Of a stretch of DNA of 64,000 bases, positions 7,777-16,086 are shown in pieces; position 1 is the stretch's first letter; every line of letters begins with the position of its first letter. A program made the translations under genes and the position numbers. The stretch is from Neobacillus sp. FSL H8-0543 (GTDB lineage: Bacteria > Bacillota > Bacilli > Bacillales > Cytobacillaceae): NCBI RefSeq assembly GCF_038592905.1, contig NZ_CP151943.1:3608501-3672500 (forward strand), read 5' to 3'. A model generated the notes under the pieces. It saw only the letters and a list, made by a program, of their open reading frames with translations. It ran no database searches and was not told the DNA's origin.

Positions 7777-9051
7777 CTACTTTTCCAATACAAGTCTCAA
7801 CATTTCAAACAACAAGAAGTTAAAAGATATCCAGACACCCCCGTATACATATCCACCCACAATATCACTTGGAAGGGTATTAGTCGTTGCAATGTTTACA
7901 ATAGCAATTCCAGCTAATATTAACAGTACCAATATAGAAGTATATATTGGCGTATAACTTTTTTTTGAATGACGAACAAGTAAAAATAAGCATGTCCCGA
8001 AAATAATGAACATAACAAACGCATTCATATCAGGAAAATTCGCCGAGTGGAATTTCCCAAAGAACCCGAATGATTGAAGGTAAGAGAATGTCTTAGTGAT
8101 TAAATCATGAAAAGGTTTTGCACCTACTATTGAAACTCCAAGTAAAAGAAATTCCAGCAACATGTTCCGTCCCATAGTCCAAATACGGATCATTGTTATT
8201 GCTATAATGGAACCCAGTGCAATTGGAGTTTGGAAAACTACAAATCCTTTCATCCAGCTCGTATATACGACGGAACCCACCATATATTCAGCAATATCGT
8301 TGAACTGACTAAATTCACCATATAAATAGTCTTGAGCAAGTCCAAGCATCAAGCTAACCATTGCGATTAAAACTAGAGTAAGGAAAATAAGAAATATTTC
8401 TGTTGTTCTTATTGTTTTAAATCGTTCAATCAACCGTTTTATCAGGTGAATAAAAAAGTTTTTAATTTGAATTTTATAAAACCAGTAAGCAAGAAATCCT
8501 GCTAACAGTACAACGAAGACAATAATGAAAATGACGAAATATTTACTGGCTGCTTCATGGAAAACCTTCCATTCAGGTCCCAACACTTTTCCCAGAGTAA
8601 TAAAACAAACACCCCAGAGAAATGCACCTGTATAAGCAGGAATGATAAATTTTCGAAAATGTATTCTAGATATTCCTGAAATGTAGCCCGTAAAATGTCT
8701 AATCCCAGGAATGAAATAAGCAAATACTAATAATTTACTGCCAGACCGTTCGAACCAAGCAGAGACTTTTTTATATCTTTCAGGTCCAAGGTGAATATAT
8801 TTACCGTATTTTTCAATTAGTTTATATCCACCCGCTTTCCCAATCCAGTAAGTTACAGTAATTCCTACACCCCCTGATACAAAAACTATTAGGAGTGCCA
8901 AAAGGTAATTCATTTTCCCTTGATAGACGAAATATCCAGCGTAGCTCATTAAGAATTCACCAGAAATGGGAAGAGCCAAGAGTTCAAGAAAGATACCTAA
9001 GAATAAGATCAGGTAACTGTGTTGTTCAAATAAACTTATTAAATATGACAT
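7777..9051 (-). CDS. DedA/VTT-domain membrane protein fused to a PAP2-like domain
   Basis: A 424-residue polytopic membrane protein. Residues 1 to about 190 are a DedA (SNARE-associated/VTT) domain with PISGEF near residue 30 and the arginine-containing FIPGIRHFTGYISG loop; DedA proteins help flip membrane lipids. After a basic linker, a second set of about six segments resembles the type 2 phosphatidate phosphatase (PAP2) fold. Its active-site motifs look degraded: the usual PSGH is FPDMNAF and the C-terminal SR-x5-H-x3-D block is ATTNTLPSDIVGGY. The second domain may therefore have lost phosphatase activity. It appears to be a single gene with no operon partners, on the minus strand. Confidence 0.8.
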   Translation of the reverse strand: MSYLISLFEQHSYLILFLGIFLELLALPISGEFLMSYAGYFVYQGKMNYLLALLIVFVSGGVGITVTYWIGKAGGYKLIEKYGKYIHLGPERYKKVSAWFERSGSKLLVFAYFIPGIRHFTGYISGISRIHFRKFIIPAYTGAFLWGVCFITLGKVLGPEWKVFHEAASKYFVIFIIVFVVLLAGFLAYWFYKIQIKNFFIHLIKRLIERFKTIRTTEIFLIFLTLVLIAMVSLMLGLAQDYLYGEFSQFNDIAEYMVGSVVYTSWMKGFVVFQTPIALGSIIAITMIRIWTMGRNMLLEFLLLGVSIVGAKPFHDLITKTFSYLQSFGFFGKFHSANFPDMNAFVMFIIFGTCLFLLVRHSKKSYTPIYTSILVLLILAGIAIVNIATTNTLPSDIVGGYVYGGVWISFNFLLFEMLRLVLEK

Positions 9052-9570
9052 ATAAATGCCTCCATTTTTTTGAACAAAACCAATTCAAATGGTAAATAAC
9101 TTTCAATTTCGTTCTATTTAAATACAATGTAGCACGATAAATGAATGCATTTTCTATATTAATGGATTCCTAATTATTAATTAAAAGAAGAAATAGGTTT
9201 ATGGATAAAATAAACGTTAGCGATTCCACCCATTTAAATAGCATTTTCTATATATTCTTCCGTTATTCGTGAAACGCACATTTTGCATTTTAATGAAATA
9301 ATAATGTTTTATTAGGGGAATATACAGGTTTATTTTATATCATTAACTTGCCCAATTTGATTGAAGTACCTTTCGTTATCATTCCGATCATTTATGAATG
9401 GTTGCATAAAAAATCATCCTTCAATGACATGATTAACTCCCCCGAAACTTTATTTAACTAAACTCCCTTTTAGACGGTATTGGTCTGCCTTACTCAACTT
9501 TCTAATTTCTTGGATAATCATTCAATGCCAATCTAAGCAACTCGCTCTCGTCCTGTTTTTTTATATCAAC
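9052..9570. other. gene-free AT-rich interval
   Basis: The first 520 bases of the 857-base stretch between the DedA gene and the MscS gene. It presumably holds the DedA promoter. I see no convincing start with ribosome site, RNA gene or repeat in it; the repeats that follow are listed separately. Confidence 0.5.
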
Positions 9571-9622
9571 GAACAAGAGTGCCAGGTAACATCCATAAAA
9601 TTGGAAGGTGGGTGTGACTTTT
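9571..9622. repeat. palindromic intergenic repeat, copy 3 (degenerate)
   Basis: AAGAGTGCCAGGTAACATCC-ATAAAATTGGAAGGTGGGTGTGACTTTTTTT keeps the core and the T run of copies 1 and 2, but the right arm has drifted (GGGTGTGAC for CCTGGCAC). It directly adjoins the second dispersed repeat at 9645. Confidence 0.6.
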
Positions 9623-9644
9623 TTTGTAAACTCTCTGGAGTAAA

Positions 9645-9700
9645 CGAATGTTCGGTCGATGGGAGAAGGGTTTCATCGACCGGACCCAAGGAATAACTGG
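9645..9700. repeat. dispersed inverted-repeat element, copy 2
   Basis: TGTTCGGTCGATG and CATCGACCGGACCC form a good hairpin around GGAGAAGGGTTT. It matches 7617-7670. Related GGTTCGGTTGAYGGGGAGAAA words occur near 31427-31447 and, on the other strand, near 34246-34266. Confidence 0.6.
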
Positions 9701-9908
9701 TATTTTATAATTACTTACAAACGAAAAGGACACTCTAATGTTAAGCACACTAAGAGTGAGAAATGGTAAGGCCGATTAGCAATCAATACGAATCCTATGG
9801 GATGATGGAAATTCTGATGTTTGTTATACTGAGTTATTGGTGTTTCCTTTTAAATAACACCTACTTCTTCAACACCGCTAGACATACATAATAAATGGAG
9901 GAAAATAG

Positions 9909-11177
9909 ATGGAATTTATTACTAATTGGCTTTTAGAATTGGAATTGGATCCTACCTTAGTCAGGTACCTTTCCGCGATTATCATGATTCTTTTTATAGG
10001 GCTCATCTGTATAATAGTGAATTTTATTACAAAAAAAATAGTGATGAGGATCATTACTCATTTCATTACAAAAAACAAATACAAGTGGGATAAAATGCTT
10101 TTGGAAAGGAAGGTTTTTCATAGATTATCACATATTGTTCCCGCTATTATTATTTATTACTTTGCACCTACCTTCCCAAGCTATCAAAATATCATCGAGA
10201 AAGGTGCCATTGCCTATATCATTATTGTAGGATTAGTGGTAATTTATACCCTATTAAATGCTATTAATGATATTTATCAAACCTTTGAAATATCGAAGAT
10301 TAAGCCTATAAAGGGATATATTCAGGTCGTTAACATCATTGTTATCACTCTGGGGATCATCTTAGTTATTGCAAACTTGATGGGGAAGAGTCCTCTACTT
10401 CTGCTAAGTGGTATTGGTGCTCTATCTGCTGTGCTCATAATAGTCTTTAAAGATTCATTACTGGGGCTTGTTGCCGGAATTCAGTTGACTGCGAATGATA
10501 TGGTTCGGGTTGGAGATTGGATAGAAATGCCGAAATATGGCGCAGACGGGGATATCATTGATATTTCATTAAATACAGTAAAGGTTCAAAATTTTGATAA
10601 AACGATTACTACAATACCAAGCTATGCACTTATATCCGACTCTTTTATTAATTGGAGAGGAATGCAAAGTTCAGGTGGAAGAAGAATCAAGCGATCATTA
10701 TTTATAGATACCAGCAGTATCACCTTTTGTACTGAGGCGATGATTGAAAAATTTAAAAATATCCACTTTCTTTCTGACTATATCATTCAAAAGGAAAGTG
10801 AAATTTCAGAGTACAACGCTAAGTATGAAATAAATAAAAACAATCGAGTGAATGGACGGGCTCTTACGAATATTGGTGTTTTTAGGGCTTATATTAGCAA
10901 TTACCTCCAAAATCTCCCTGGCATCAGTAAGGAAATGACCTTAATGGTCAGACAGCTGGCTCCGAGCGAAAATGGTTTGCCTTTAGAAATCTATGCGTTT
11001 ACAAATGATATTAGGTGGGCAGTGTACGAAACGATCCAATCAGATATTTTTGACCATCTATTTGCAGTAGCACCGGAATTTGGACTTCGAGTCTTTCAGA
11101 ACCCATCTGGGAATGATTTTAAAAACTTTGCAGGTGAAACTAACAGTGATGTTATGATTAGGGAACTAGAACATTAA
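9909..11177 (+). CDS. mechanosensitive ion channel, MscS family (YbdG-like)
   Basis: A 422-residue inner-membrane channel of the small-conductance mechanosensitive type. About five N-terminal hydrophobic segments are followed by the pore helix and MscS beta domain: LLLSGIGALSAVLIIVF, then DSLLGLVAGIQL and VGDWIEMPKYGADGDIIDIS at about residues 165-220. The cytoplasmic region is longer than in classical MscS, with EIYAFTNDIRW near the end, as in E. coli YbdG. Such channels release solutes on hypo-osmotic shock. AATGGAGGAAAATAG gives the ribosome site. It is monocistronic, with a strong terminator immediately behind it. Confidence 0.92.
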   Translation: MEFITNWLLELELDPTLVRYLSAIIMILFIGLICIIVNFITKKIVMRIITHFITKNKYKWDKMLLERKVFHRLSHIVPAIIIYYFAPTFPSYQNIIEKGAIAYIIIVGLVVIYTLLNAINDIYQTFEISKIKPIKGYIQVVNIIVITLGIILVIANLMGKSPLLLLSGIGALSAVLIIVFKDSLLGLVAGIQLTANDMVRVGDWIEMPKYGADGDIIDISLNTVKVQNFDKTITTIPSYALISDSFINWRGMQSSGGRRIKRSLFIDTSSITFCTEAMIEKFKNIHFLSDYIIQKESEISEYNAKYEINKNNRVNGRALTNIGVFRAYISNYLQNLPGISKEMTLMVRQLAPSENGLPLEIYAFTNDIRWAVYETIQSDIFDHLFAVAPEFGLRVFQNPSGNDFKNFAGETNSDVMIRELEH

Positions 11178-11189
11178 AATGTTCATACT

Positions 11190-11228
11190 ATAAAACAAGC
11201 AGAGCAGCACTGCTCTGCTTGTTTTATC
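11190..11228 (+). terminator. Rho-independent terminator of the MscS gene
   Basis: AAAACAAGCAGAGCAG pairs perfectly with CTGCTCTGCTTGTTTT across a CA loop, followed by ATCTTT. Confidence 0.85.
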
Positions 11229-11275
11229 TTTGATGCCACTCATTTTTAGAAATTCGACAAAATTCGCTAAAACCC

Positions 11276-11304
11276 TTGACGATAAAATAAAAAGCGTGTA
11301 GTAT
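11276..11304 (+). promoter_or_regulatory. putative tRNA promoter
   Basis: TTGACG (11276-11281), 17 bases, TAGTAT (11299-11304), about 57 bases before the mature tRNA 5' end. Confidence 0.55.
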
Positions 11305-11360
11305 TATAGAGGTCAGTTCGCATTATTGCTTTACGTAATTTGGTTATACTAATTAAATAT

Positions 11361-11434
11361 GCGGGTGTAGTTTAGTGGTAAAACCTCAGCCTTCCAAGCT
11401 GATGATGAGAGTTCGATTCTCTTCACCCGCTCCA
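11361..11434 (+). tRNA. tRNA-Gly (anticodon TCC)
   Basis: A 74-base cloverleaf with the CCA end encoded. The acceptor arms are GCGGGTG and CACCCGC. The anticodon stem CTCAGC/GCTGAT holds loop CTTCCAA, giving anticodon TCC. The T arm reads GAGAGTTCGATTCTC. A promoter-like pair precedes it and a terminator follows at 11444. It stands alone, between the MscS gene and the convergent B3/B4-domain gene. Confidence 0.97.
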
Positions 11435-11443
11435 ATACATAAC

Positions 11444-11487
11444 TAACGCAGTGTATCGTTACTAGAGAACGATGTATTGCGTTTTTC
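11444..11487 (+). terminator. Rho-independent terminator after tRNA-Gly
   Basis: AACGCAGTGTATCGTT and AACGATGTATTGCGTT pair with a few G-U steps around ACTAGAG, then TTTCTTTG. It may also serve the convergent gene ending at 11508. Confidence 0.75.
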
Positions 11488-11507
11488 TTTGTCCAAAAAT
11501 CCGATCA

Positions 11508-12173
11508 TCAGCTGAGTATTTGGCAGGACGCTTCGCCGCCATGGATTTGAGTGAACATATTCATTAACGATACTGTAAGCTTTTCCGCGTTCTCTATATC
11601 TGTTGAGGGTCTTAAAAAAATGACCTGTAAGGCGTTTTTTGTTTCCTTTGTTACAGGAGCTCTAGTTGAATCTACGAAAGGACTTCCAAAGGCTCCTTGC
11701 TGATCTGATAATACTATAAGGTTTTCTAAAGAGTTAATCCGTCCGTTAAGGCCGAGATACTCTTCCCCCTCCTGACCTAGTTGAACCTTAAGCGAACCGC
11801 TCAATTGATCACTATCATAAATCCCTATCGGAACTTGATATTGTAAGGAGAAAAAATTATTAATATCAATGGCACTTTGAATGGGGGTAAGGTAATTCTG
11901 CTTTTTAATCCTTCGAAATAAAGCCTCGGCTGAAGGTCGATAGCGGTTTGGATCCTTACCAGTCAGTTTAAATATTTTTCTCCATTCATCGATTCCAGGA
12001 AGATCAGTCACATTTTTATCTTCTAATTCAAAGTAGATGGACTCCTGAAAGAGCTGCAGTCTACCTTTCACCATTTGTGGAGAATCACCTACAATAATAT
12101 CCTTGTATAGTATAATTCCTAGTTTAAAATTAGGAATCCTCTTAATTACATCCGCTGAAAGTTCAATTTCCAA
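11508..12173 (-). CDS. B3/B4 tRNA-binding domain protein (PheRS-beta-like)
   Basis: A 221-residue protein made almost wholly of the B3/B4 domain found in the beta subunit of phenylalanyl-tRNA synthetase, where it edits mischarged tRNA. Family features are the N-terminal IPNFKLGIILYKD, WRKIFKLTGKDPNRYRPSAEAL and DINNFFSLQYQVPIGIYD. Free-standing copies (COG3382) occur in many Bacillus genomes; their function is not settled, and a trans-editing or nucleic-acid-binding role is inferred. The start is TTG, 6 bases after GGAGGTGG, which is convincing. It is divergent from queG and convergent with the tRNA-Gly gene. Confidence 0.85.
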   Translation of the reverse strand: MEIELSADVIKRIPNFKLGIILYKDIIVGDSPQMVKGRLQLFQESIYFELEDKNVTDLPGIDEWRKIFKLTGKDPNRYRPSAEALFRRIKKQNYLTPIQSAIDINNFFSLQYQVPIGIYDSDQLSGSLKVQLGQEGEEYLGLNGRINSLENLIVLSDQQGAFGSPFVDSTRAPVTKETKNALQVIFLRPSTDIENAEKLTVSLMNMFTQIHGGEASCQILS

Positions 12174-12281
12174 GCGATACCACCTCCAAATTTCACTAAA
12201 AATAGTTTATCATAAAAAGATATCGAATTAATAATATAGCACCTTACCATAAATTAATTACCAAGAGGGGAGGTTACCATA

Positions 12282-13415
12282 ATGGATGCTAATAAACTGA
12301 GAGAAGAGCTTATTGCTTATAGTAAAGAGATCGGGATTGATAAAATTGGGTTTACTGCAGCCGATACCTTTACTGAATTGAAGAATAGGTTAATCCGACA
12401 ACAGGAGCTTGGGTATCAATCAGGCTTTGAGGAGCCAGATATTGAAAAAAGAGTAACACCTTCGTTACTTCTTGAGGAGCCTCGTTCAATTATATCCATT
12501 GCCCTTGCCTACCCTTCAAAAATGAAAAATAGAGTCGAAGGTAAAAAGGGAGAAAGAAGAGGCTTCTTTTCACGCGCATCATGGGGTTTGGATTATCATC
12601 ATATTTTAAGGGACCGTTTAAAAAAATTAGAGGAATTTATTTTGGAAAAGGTTCCAGATGCCCGCTTAAAATCGATGGTTGATACTGGGGAACTTTCTGA
12701 TCGCGCTGTCGCGGAAAAAGCTGGCATTGGCTGGAGCGGGAAAAACTGTGCGATTATTACACCTGAGTTTGGCTCGTATGTGTACCTGGGTGAAATGATT
12801 ACAAGTATACCTTTTGAACCTGATCAACCGTTGGAGGATCAGTGTGGTTCCTGTACGGCTTGTCTCGATGCCTGTCCAACTGGCGCATTAGTTCAGGGCG
12901 GACAAATCAATGCGCAGCATTGTATTGCCTTTTTAACACAAACAAAGGGACTCATTCCAGAGGAATTTAGAGATAAAATCGGCAATCGTGTTTATGGCTG
13001 TGATTCCTGTCAAACGTCATGCCCTAAAAATAAAGGACTCGACTTTCACTTTCATGAGGAGATGGAGGCTGACCCGGAAATTGCCAAACCTTTGCTAAAA
13101 CCTATCTTGAAATTAAGTAACCGTGAATTTAAAAACAAGTTTGGATATGTTGCGGGATCATGGAGAGGGAGAAAACCTATTCAACGTAACGCAATCATTG
13201 CCCTCGCTCATTTTAAGGATGAAACGGCCATACCAGATTTGATTGAGGTTCTCCAAAATGATTCAGGTCCGGTTTTGAAAGGTACGGCTGTCTGGGCGCT
13301 TGGGAAAATTGGCGGGCAACGAGCAATCTCCTCATTAGAAAAAGCAAGAGAGCTGGAAACCGATCGTGTCGTCCAGCTGGAAATTGAAAAAGTATTAGAT
13401 GTAAATAAAAGCTAA
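12282..13415 (+). CDS. queG: epoxyqueuosine reductase QueG
   Basis: A 377-residue cobalamin-dependent iron-sulfur enzyme performing the last step of queuosine synthesis in tRNA, reducing epoxyqueuosine to queuosine. The proposed catalytic Asp is D134 in MVDTGELSDRA. Two 4Fe-4S clusters are bound by C188-x2-C191-x2-C194-x3-C198 and by C240-x2-C243-x3-C247 with C214. The C-terminus carries a HEAT-like repeat (AIIALAHFKDETAIPDLIEVL). The length matches B. subtilis QueG (YhbA). GAGGGGAGGTTACC is the ribosome site. It opens a block in the same order as B. subtilis yhbA-yhbB-cspR. Confidence 0.96.
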   Translation: MDANKLREELIAYSKEIGIDKIGFTAADTFTELKNRLIRQQELGYQSGFEEPDIEKRVTPSLLLEEPRSIISIALAYPSKMKNRVEGKKGERRGFFSRASWGLDYHHILRDRLKKLEEFILEKVPDARLKSMVDTGELSDRAVAEKAGIGWSGKNCAIITPEFGSYVYLGEMITSIPFEPDQPLEDQCGSCTACLDACPTGALVQGGQINAQHCIAFLTQTKGLIPEEFRDKIGNRVYGCDSCQTSCPKNKGLDFHFHEEMEADPEIAKPLLKPILKLSNREFKNKFGYVAGSWRGRKPIQRNAIIALAHFKDETAIPDLIEVLQNDSGPVLKGTAVWALGKIGGQRAISSLEKARELETDRVVQLEIEKVLDVNKS

Positions 13416-13503
13416 TCCAAGAGCGAACCTAACCGTTTTGCTCTTTTTTTTGATTAAAATCCCTTTTACTTTCATATGTATGAAAAAGAAAGGGGAGATA
13501 GGT

Positions 13504-14379
13504 ATGCGTCAATCACTCCAAGAATTATTTGAGAAGCGTTTAGAGCAATTTGTATCTAATAAAAGAATCAGTAATAGTACTTATCCTAAGGCTGAAAAAA
13601 AAATAGCCTCTCTAGCCAAAAGGTCAGCAGAGATTGTAAAAGTAAATGCTTCGGGTAACATCATACAGACAATAGATGATGGAGATATTAAAACGGTAAC
13701 CTACCAAGTCCATTATAAATATTTAATAAACCAAAAAGGTAACTTATATCAGGAAGAGGAGGTTGAGGTAAGAGCGGGTATTTTTAATCAGGATATTTTA
13801 ATCATCGATGAAGAAATGAATCCATATGAATCCGGGGTAAGTCATCCTCCGTTTCCACTCGAGGAATCTGAGGATGAGGAGATAAGGATAAGCTACAAAT
13901 ATAATCGCTTAAAAGCCGTTCAATATGCTGAGCGCTGGTGGAATACCTACAATCCAGCCTATCACAAATTTGAGAATGACTGTACAAACTTCATTTCACA
14001 ATGTCTCGATGCTGGGGGTGCACCGATGAGGGGCCATCCTAACCGCGGTTCAGGCTGGTGGTACAGAAATAAAAATTGGAGTTATAGCTGGGCGGTGGCA
14101 CATGCTTTACGTTTACATTTGGGTCATTCGAAAAGCGGTTTACGGACGAGGCAGGTCAGTAGTCCGGACCAGTTATTGCTAGGTGATGTGATCTGCTACG
14201 ACTTTGAAGGGGACGGCAGGTTTAATCATAATACGATTGTCACGGGTAAGGATGCATTTGGTATGCCGTTGGTGAATGCACATACTTATAATAGCCGGCA
14301 GAGATACTGGGCATATGAAGATTCATCCGCCTACACCCCAAATATGAAATATAAGTTTTTTACGATTGTAGATGGTTAA
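13504..14379 (+). CDS. YhbB-like putative amidase-domain protein (Amidase_6)
   Basis: A 291-residue protein whose C-terminal half (from about residue 130) is the putative amidase domain: AVQYAERWWNTYNPAYHKFE, then DCTNFISQCLDAGG with the probable catalytic Cys, and GDVICYDFEGDGRFNHNTIV with the probable His. The N-terminal half is a charged helical/beta region. The frame opens 22 codons earlier, but the ATG at 13504 follows AAGGGGAGATAGGT and begins MRQSLQELFEKR, so I use it. There is no clear signal peptide. It lies between queG and trmL, as yhbB does in B. subtilis. The substrate is unknown; NlpC/P60-like cell-wall or peptide amidase activity is inferred from the fold. Confidence 0.85.
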   Translation: MRQSLQELFEKRLEQFVSNKRISNSTYPKAEKKIASLAKRSAEIVKVNASGNIIQTIDDGDIKTVTYQVHYKYLINQKGNLYQEEEVEVRAGIFNQDILIIDEEMNPYESGVSHPPFPLEESEDEEIRISYKYNRLKAVQYAERWWNTYNPAYHKFENDCTNFISQCLDAGGAPMRGHPNRGSGWWYRNKNWSYSWAVAHALRLHLGHSKSGLRTRQVSSPDQLLLGDVICYDFEGDGRFNHNTIVTGKDAFGMPLVNAHTYNSRQRYWAYEDSSAYTPNMKYKFFTIVDG

Positions 14380-14449
14380 GCGTTCAATGTTGAAAGCCTT
14401 AATCATAGTGGTATAATTCTTTTATAGGTTCTAATATGAGGTGAACAAC

Positions 14450-14923
14450 ATGACAGTGAATATCGTTTTATATCAGCCACAAATACCTTCTAATACAGGG
14501 AATATTGCACGGACATGTGCAGGAACAGATACGGCTTTACATTTAATTCGCCCATTAGGTTTTTCGACTGATGACAAAATGTTAAAAAGGGCAGGGTTAG
14601 ATTATTGGGAACATGTAAAAATTGCATATTATGATTCCCTAGAGGAATTTTATGAAAAGAATGCTGGCGGTGAATTTTTCTACATCACTAAATTTGGTCA
14701 AAAGCCGCATAGTGAATTCGACTTTAGCCATGTAGGCAAAAATTATTATTTTATCTTTGGGCGTGAAACAACTGGACTGCCAAAAGAAGTGATTGAAAAT
14801 AACAAGGAAAGAGCTCTAAGGATTCCGATGAATGACAATATTCGTTCATTAAACCTTTCTAATACAGCCGCTATTCTAATTTATGAGGCACTACGGCAAC
14901 AAGACTATCCAAGGCTAATTTAA
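14450..14923 (+). CDS. trmL: tRNA (cytidine/uridine-34 2'-O)-methyltransferase TrmL
   Basis: A 157-residue SPOUT-class methyltransferase (CspR in B. subtilis) that methylates the wobble-base ribose of certain tRNA-Leu species using S-adenosylmethionine. Diagnostic segments are the N-terminal NIVLYQPQIPSNTGNIARTC, the knot loop IFGRETTGLPKE and the C-terminal RSLNLSNTAAILIYEALRQ. A GTG nine bases earlier is in frame, but AGGTGA places the ATG at 14450 best. It is the third gene of the queG block. A modest GGGGCC/GGCCTC hairpin with TTTTG lies just behind it at about 14934-14954. Confidence 0.95.
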   Translation: MTVNIVLYQPQIPSNTGNIARTCAGTDTALHLIRPLGFSTDDKMLKRAGLDYWEHVKIAYYDSLEEFYEKNAGGEFFYITKFGQKPHSEFDFSHVGKNYYFIFGRETTGLPKEVIENNKERALRIPMNDNIRSLNLSNTAAILIYEALRQQDYPRLI

Positions 14924-14978
14924 TCTGTCAAGGGGCCTTATTTAGGCCTCTTTTGTTAAGAGAGAAAGGAAGAAAAAT

Positions 14979-15728
14979 ATGAATGATGTTATATATACTA
15001 TTCTGAATCACCGCTCGATTAGGCATTTTGAGGACAAGCCTTTATCGAATGAACAAATAAAATCGATTGTATCCTGTGCACAAGCAGCCTCCACCTCAAG
15101 TTTTATTCAAGCGTACTCCATTATTGGTATTAAGGATGTAGAAAAAAAGAAAAAGCTTGCTGAGCTTGCAGGAAATCAAGAGTATGTCTTCAAAAATGGT
15201 CACTTTTTCATTTTTTGTGCTGACCTTCACCGGCATCGTTTTATCGGAGAGAATAAAGGTGAAAATATTAGTCAATCAATTGAAAGTACAGAAAAATTTA
15301 TGGTCGCTCTGATTGATGCTGCCCTGGCGGCACAAAATGCAGCCATAGCTGCTGAATCAATGGGGTTGGGAATATGTTACATAGGTGGAATACGAAATAA
15401 CCTTGAAGAAGTAAAAGCCTTACTAAAAACACCAGAACATGTAATACCGTTGTTTGGTTTGGCAGTCGGTTATCCGGAAAAACGTACGGATCAAAAGCCA
15501 AGACTGCCGTTTGAACATATCTACCATGAGGATGAATATGAGCAAGACAAAGCAGTCTACGCAAGCCAGCTCGAGGAATATGATGAAGTAATCTCAAGCT
15601 ATTATACAAAACGCTCGGATGGGAAAAGAACGGATCGTTGGACAGAACAAATCACAAATATGCTAAACAAACCAACTCGTATGTATATGAAAGAATTTAT
15701 TGAAAAAAATAAAATGAATCTTAAATAA
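14979..15728 (+). CDS. NfrA-type oxygen-insensitive NAD(P)H nitro/flavin oxidoreductase
   Basis: A 249-residue nitroreductase-fold flavoprotein that probably binds FMN as a homodimer and reduces flavins, nitro compounds or disulfides with NAD(P)H. It begins with the family segment ILNHRSIRHFEDKPL (Arg contacts to FMN phosphate). The core has AALAAQNAAIAAESMGLGICYIGGI, and the tail YTKRSDGKRTDRWTEQI is typical of NfrA/YcnD proteins. The length is normal. AGAAAGGAAG is the ribosome site. It stands between trmL and prkA, with its own terminator. Confidence 0.92.
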   Translation: MNDVIYTILNHRSIRHFEDKPLSNEQIKSIVSCAQAASTSSFIQAYSIIGIKDVEKKKKLAELAGNQEYVFKNGHFFIFCADLHRHRFIGENKGENISQSIESTEKFMVALIDAALAAQNAAIAAESMGLGICYIGGIRNNLEEVKALLKTPEHVIPLFGLAVGYPEKRTDQKPRLPFEHIYHEDEYEQDKAVYASQLEEYDEVISSYYTKRSDGKRTDRWTEQITNMLNKPTRMYMKEFIEKNKMNLK

Positions 15729-15767
15729 GAAAAAGGCAGCCACTATTTTTGCGGCTGCCTTTTTCTA
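15729..15767 (+). terminator. Rho-independent terminator
   Basis: AAAAAGGCAGCC and GGCTGCCTTTTT arms around ACTATTTTTGC, directly after the NfrA-type gene; also usable by the convergent 29-codon gene. Confidence 0.85.
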
Positions 15768-15783
15768 TTCCCGAAAGAAGAAT

Positions 15784-15873
15784 TTATTTCGTACCTGGCT
15801 TATCATTATACCCAGCAGTGAAGATTGCTGCTAAAAATGCTACCATTACTAAAAGTATTAGTGTTAGTCCCAT
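15784..15873 (-). CDS. 29-residue small membrane protein
   Basis: The frame MGLTLILLVMVAFLAAIFTAGYNDKPGTK is one hydrophobic helix with a short polar tail, preceded by AAAGGGGGC 10-12 bases upstream. It lies alone on the minus strand in the otherwise empty 15729-16086 interval before prkA. I do not recognise a named family. The strong hydrophobic bias and the ribosome site argue for a real micro-gene, although spacing to the ATG is a little long. Confidence 0.5.
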   Translation of the reverse strand: MGLTLILLVMVAFLAAIFTAGYNDKPGTK

Positions 15874-16086
15874 GTTTATGTAAAGCCCCCTTTTTTCAAC
15901 TTTTTTGCATATTTAAAGTCATATATAACTTTATTATAGCCTAACTTTAAAAAATGAAAAGCATATTATTACCGTTGCTAAAACAAAAAAAGATAGAGAG
16001 GAATCCTCCCTTGTTACGCATGTTCAATAGGTCAGGTGCATAGATTATATTAATCGTCTCTGACAACGCTACAGGGGGAGGGCCTT

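Noticed and set aside
7619..7957. 112-codon frame opposite the DedA-PAP2 gene 3' end
   Set aside because: Lies in a repeat and in the antisense of a good gene.
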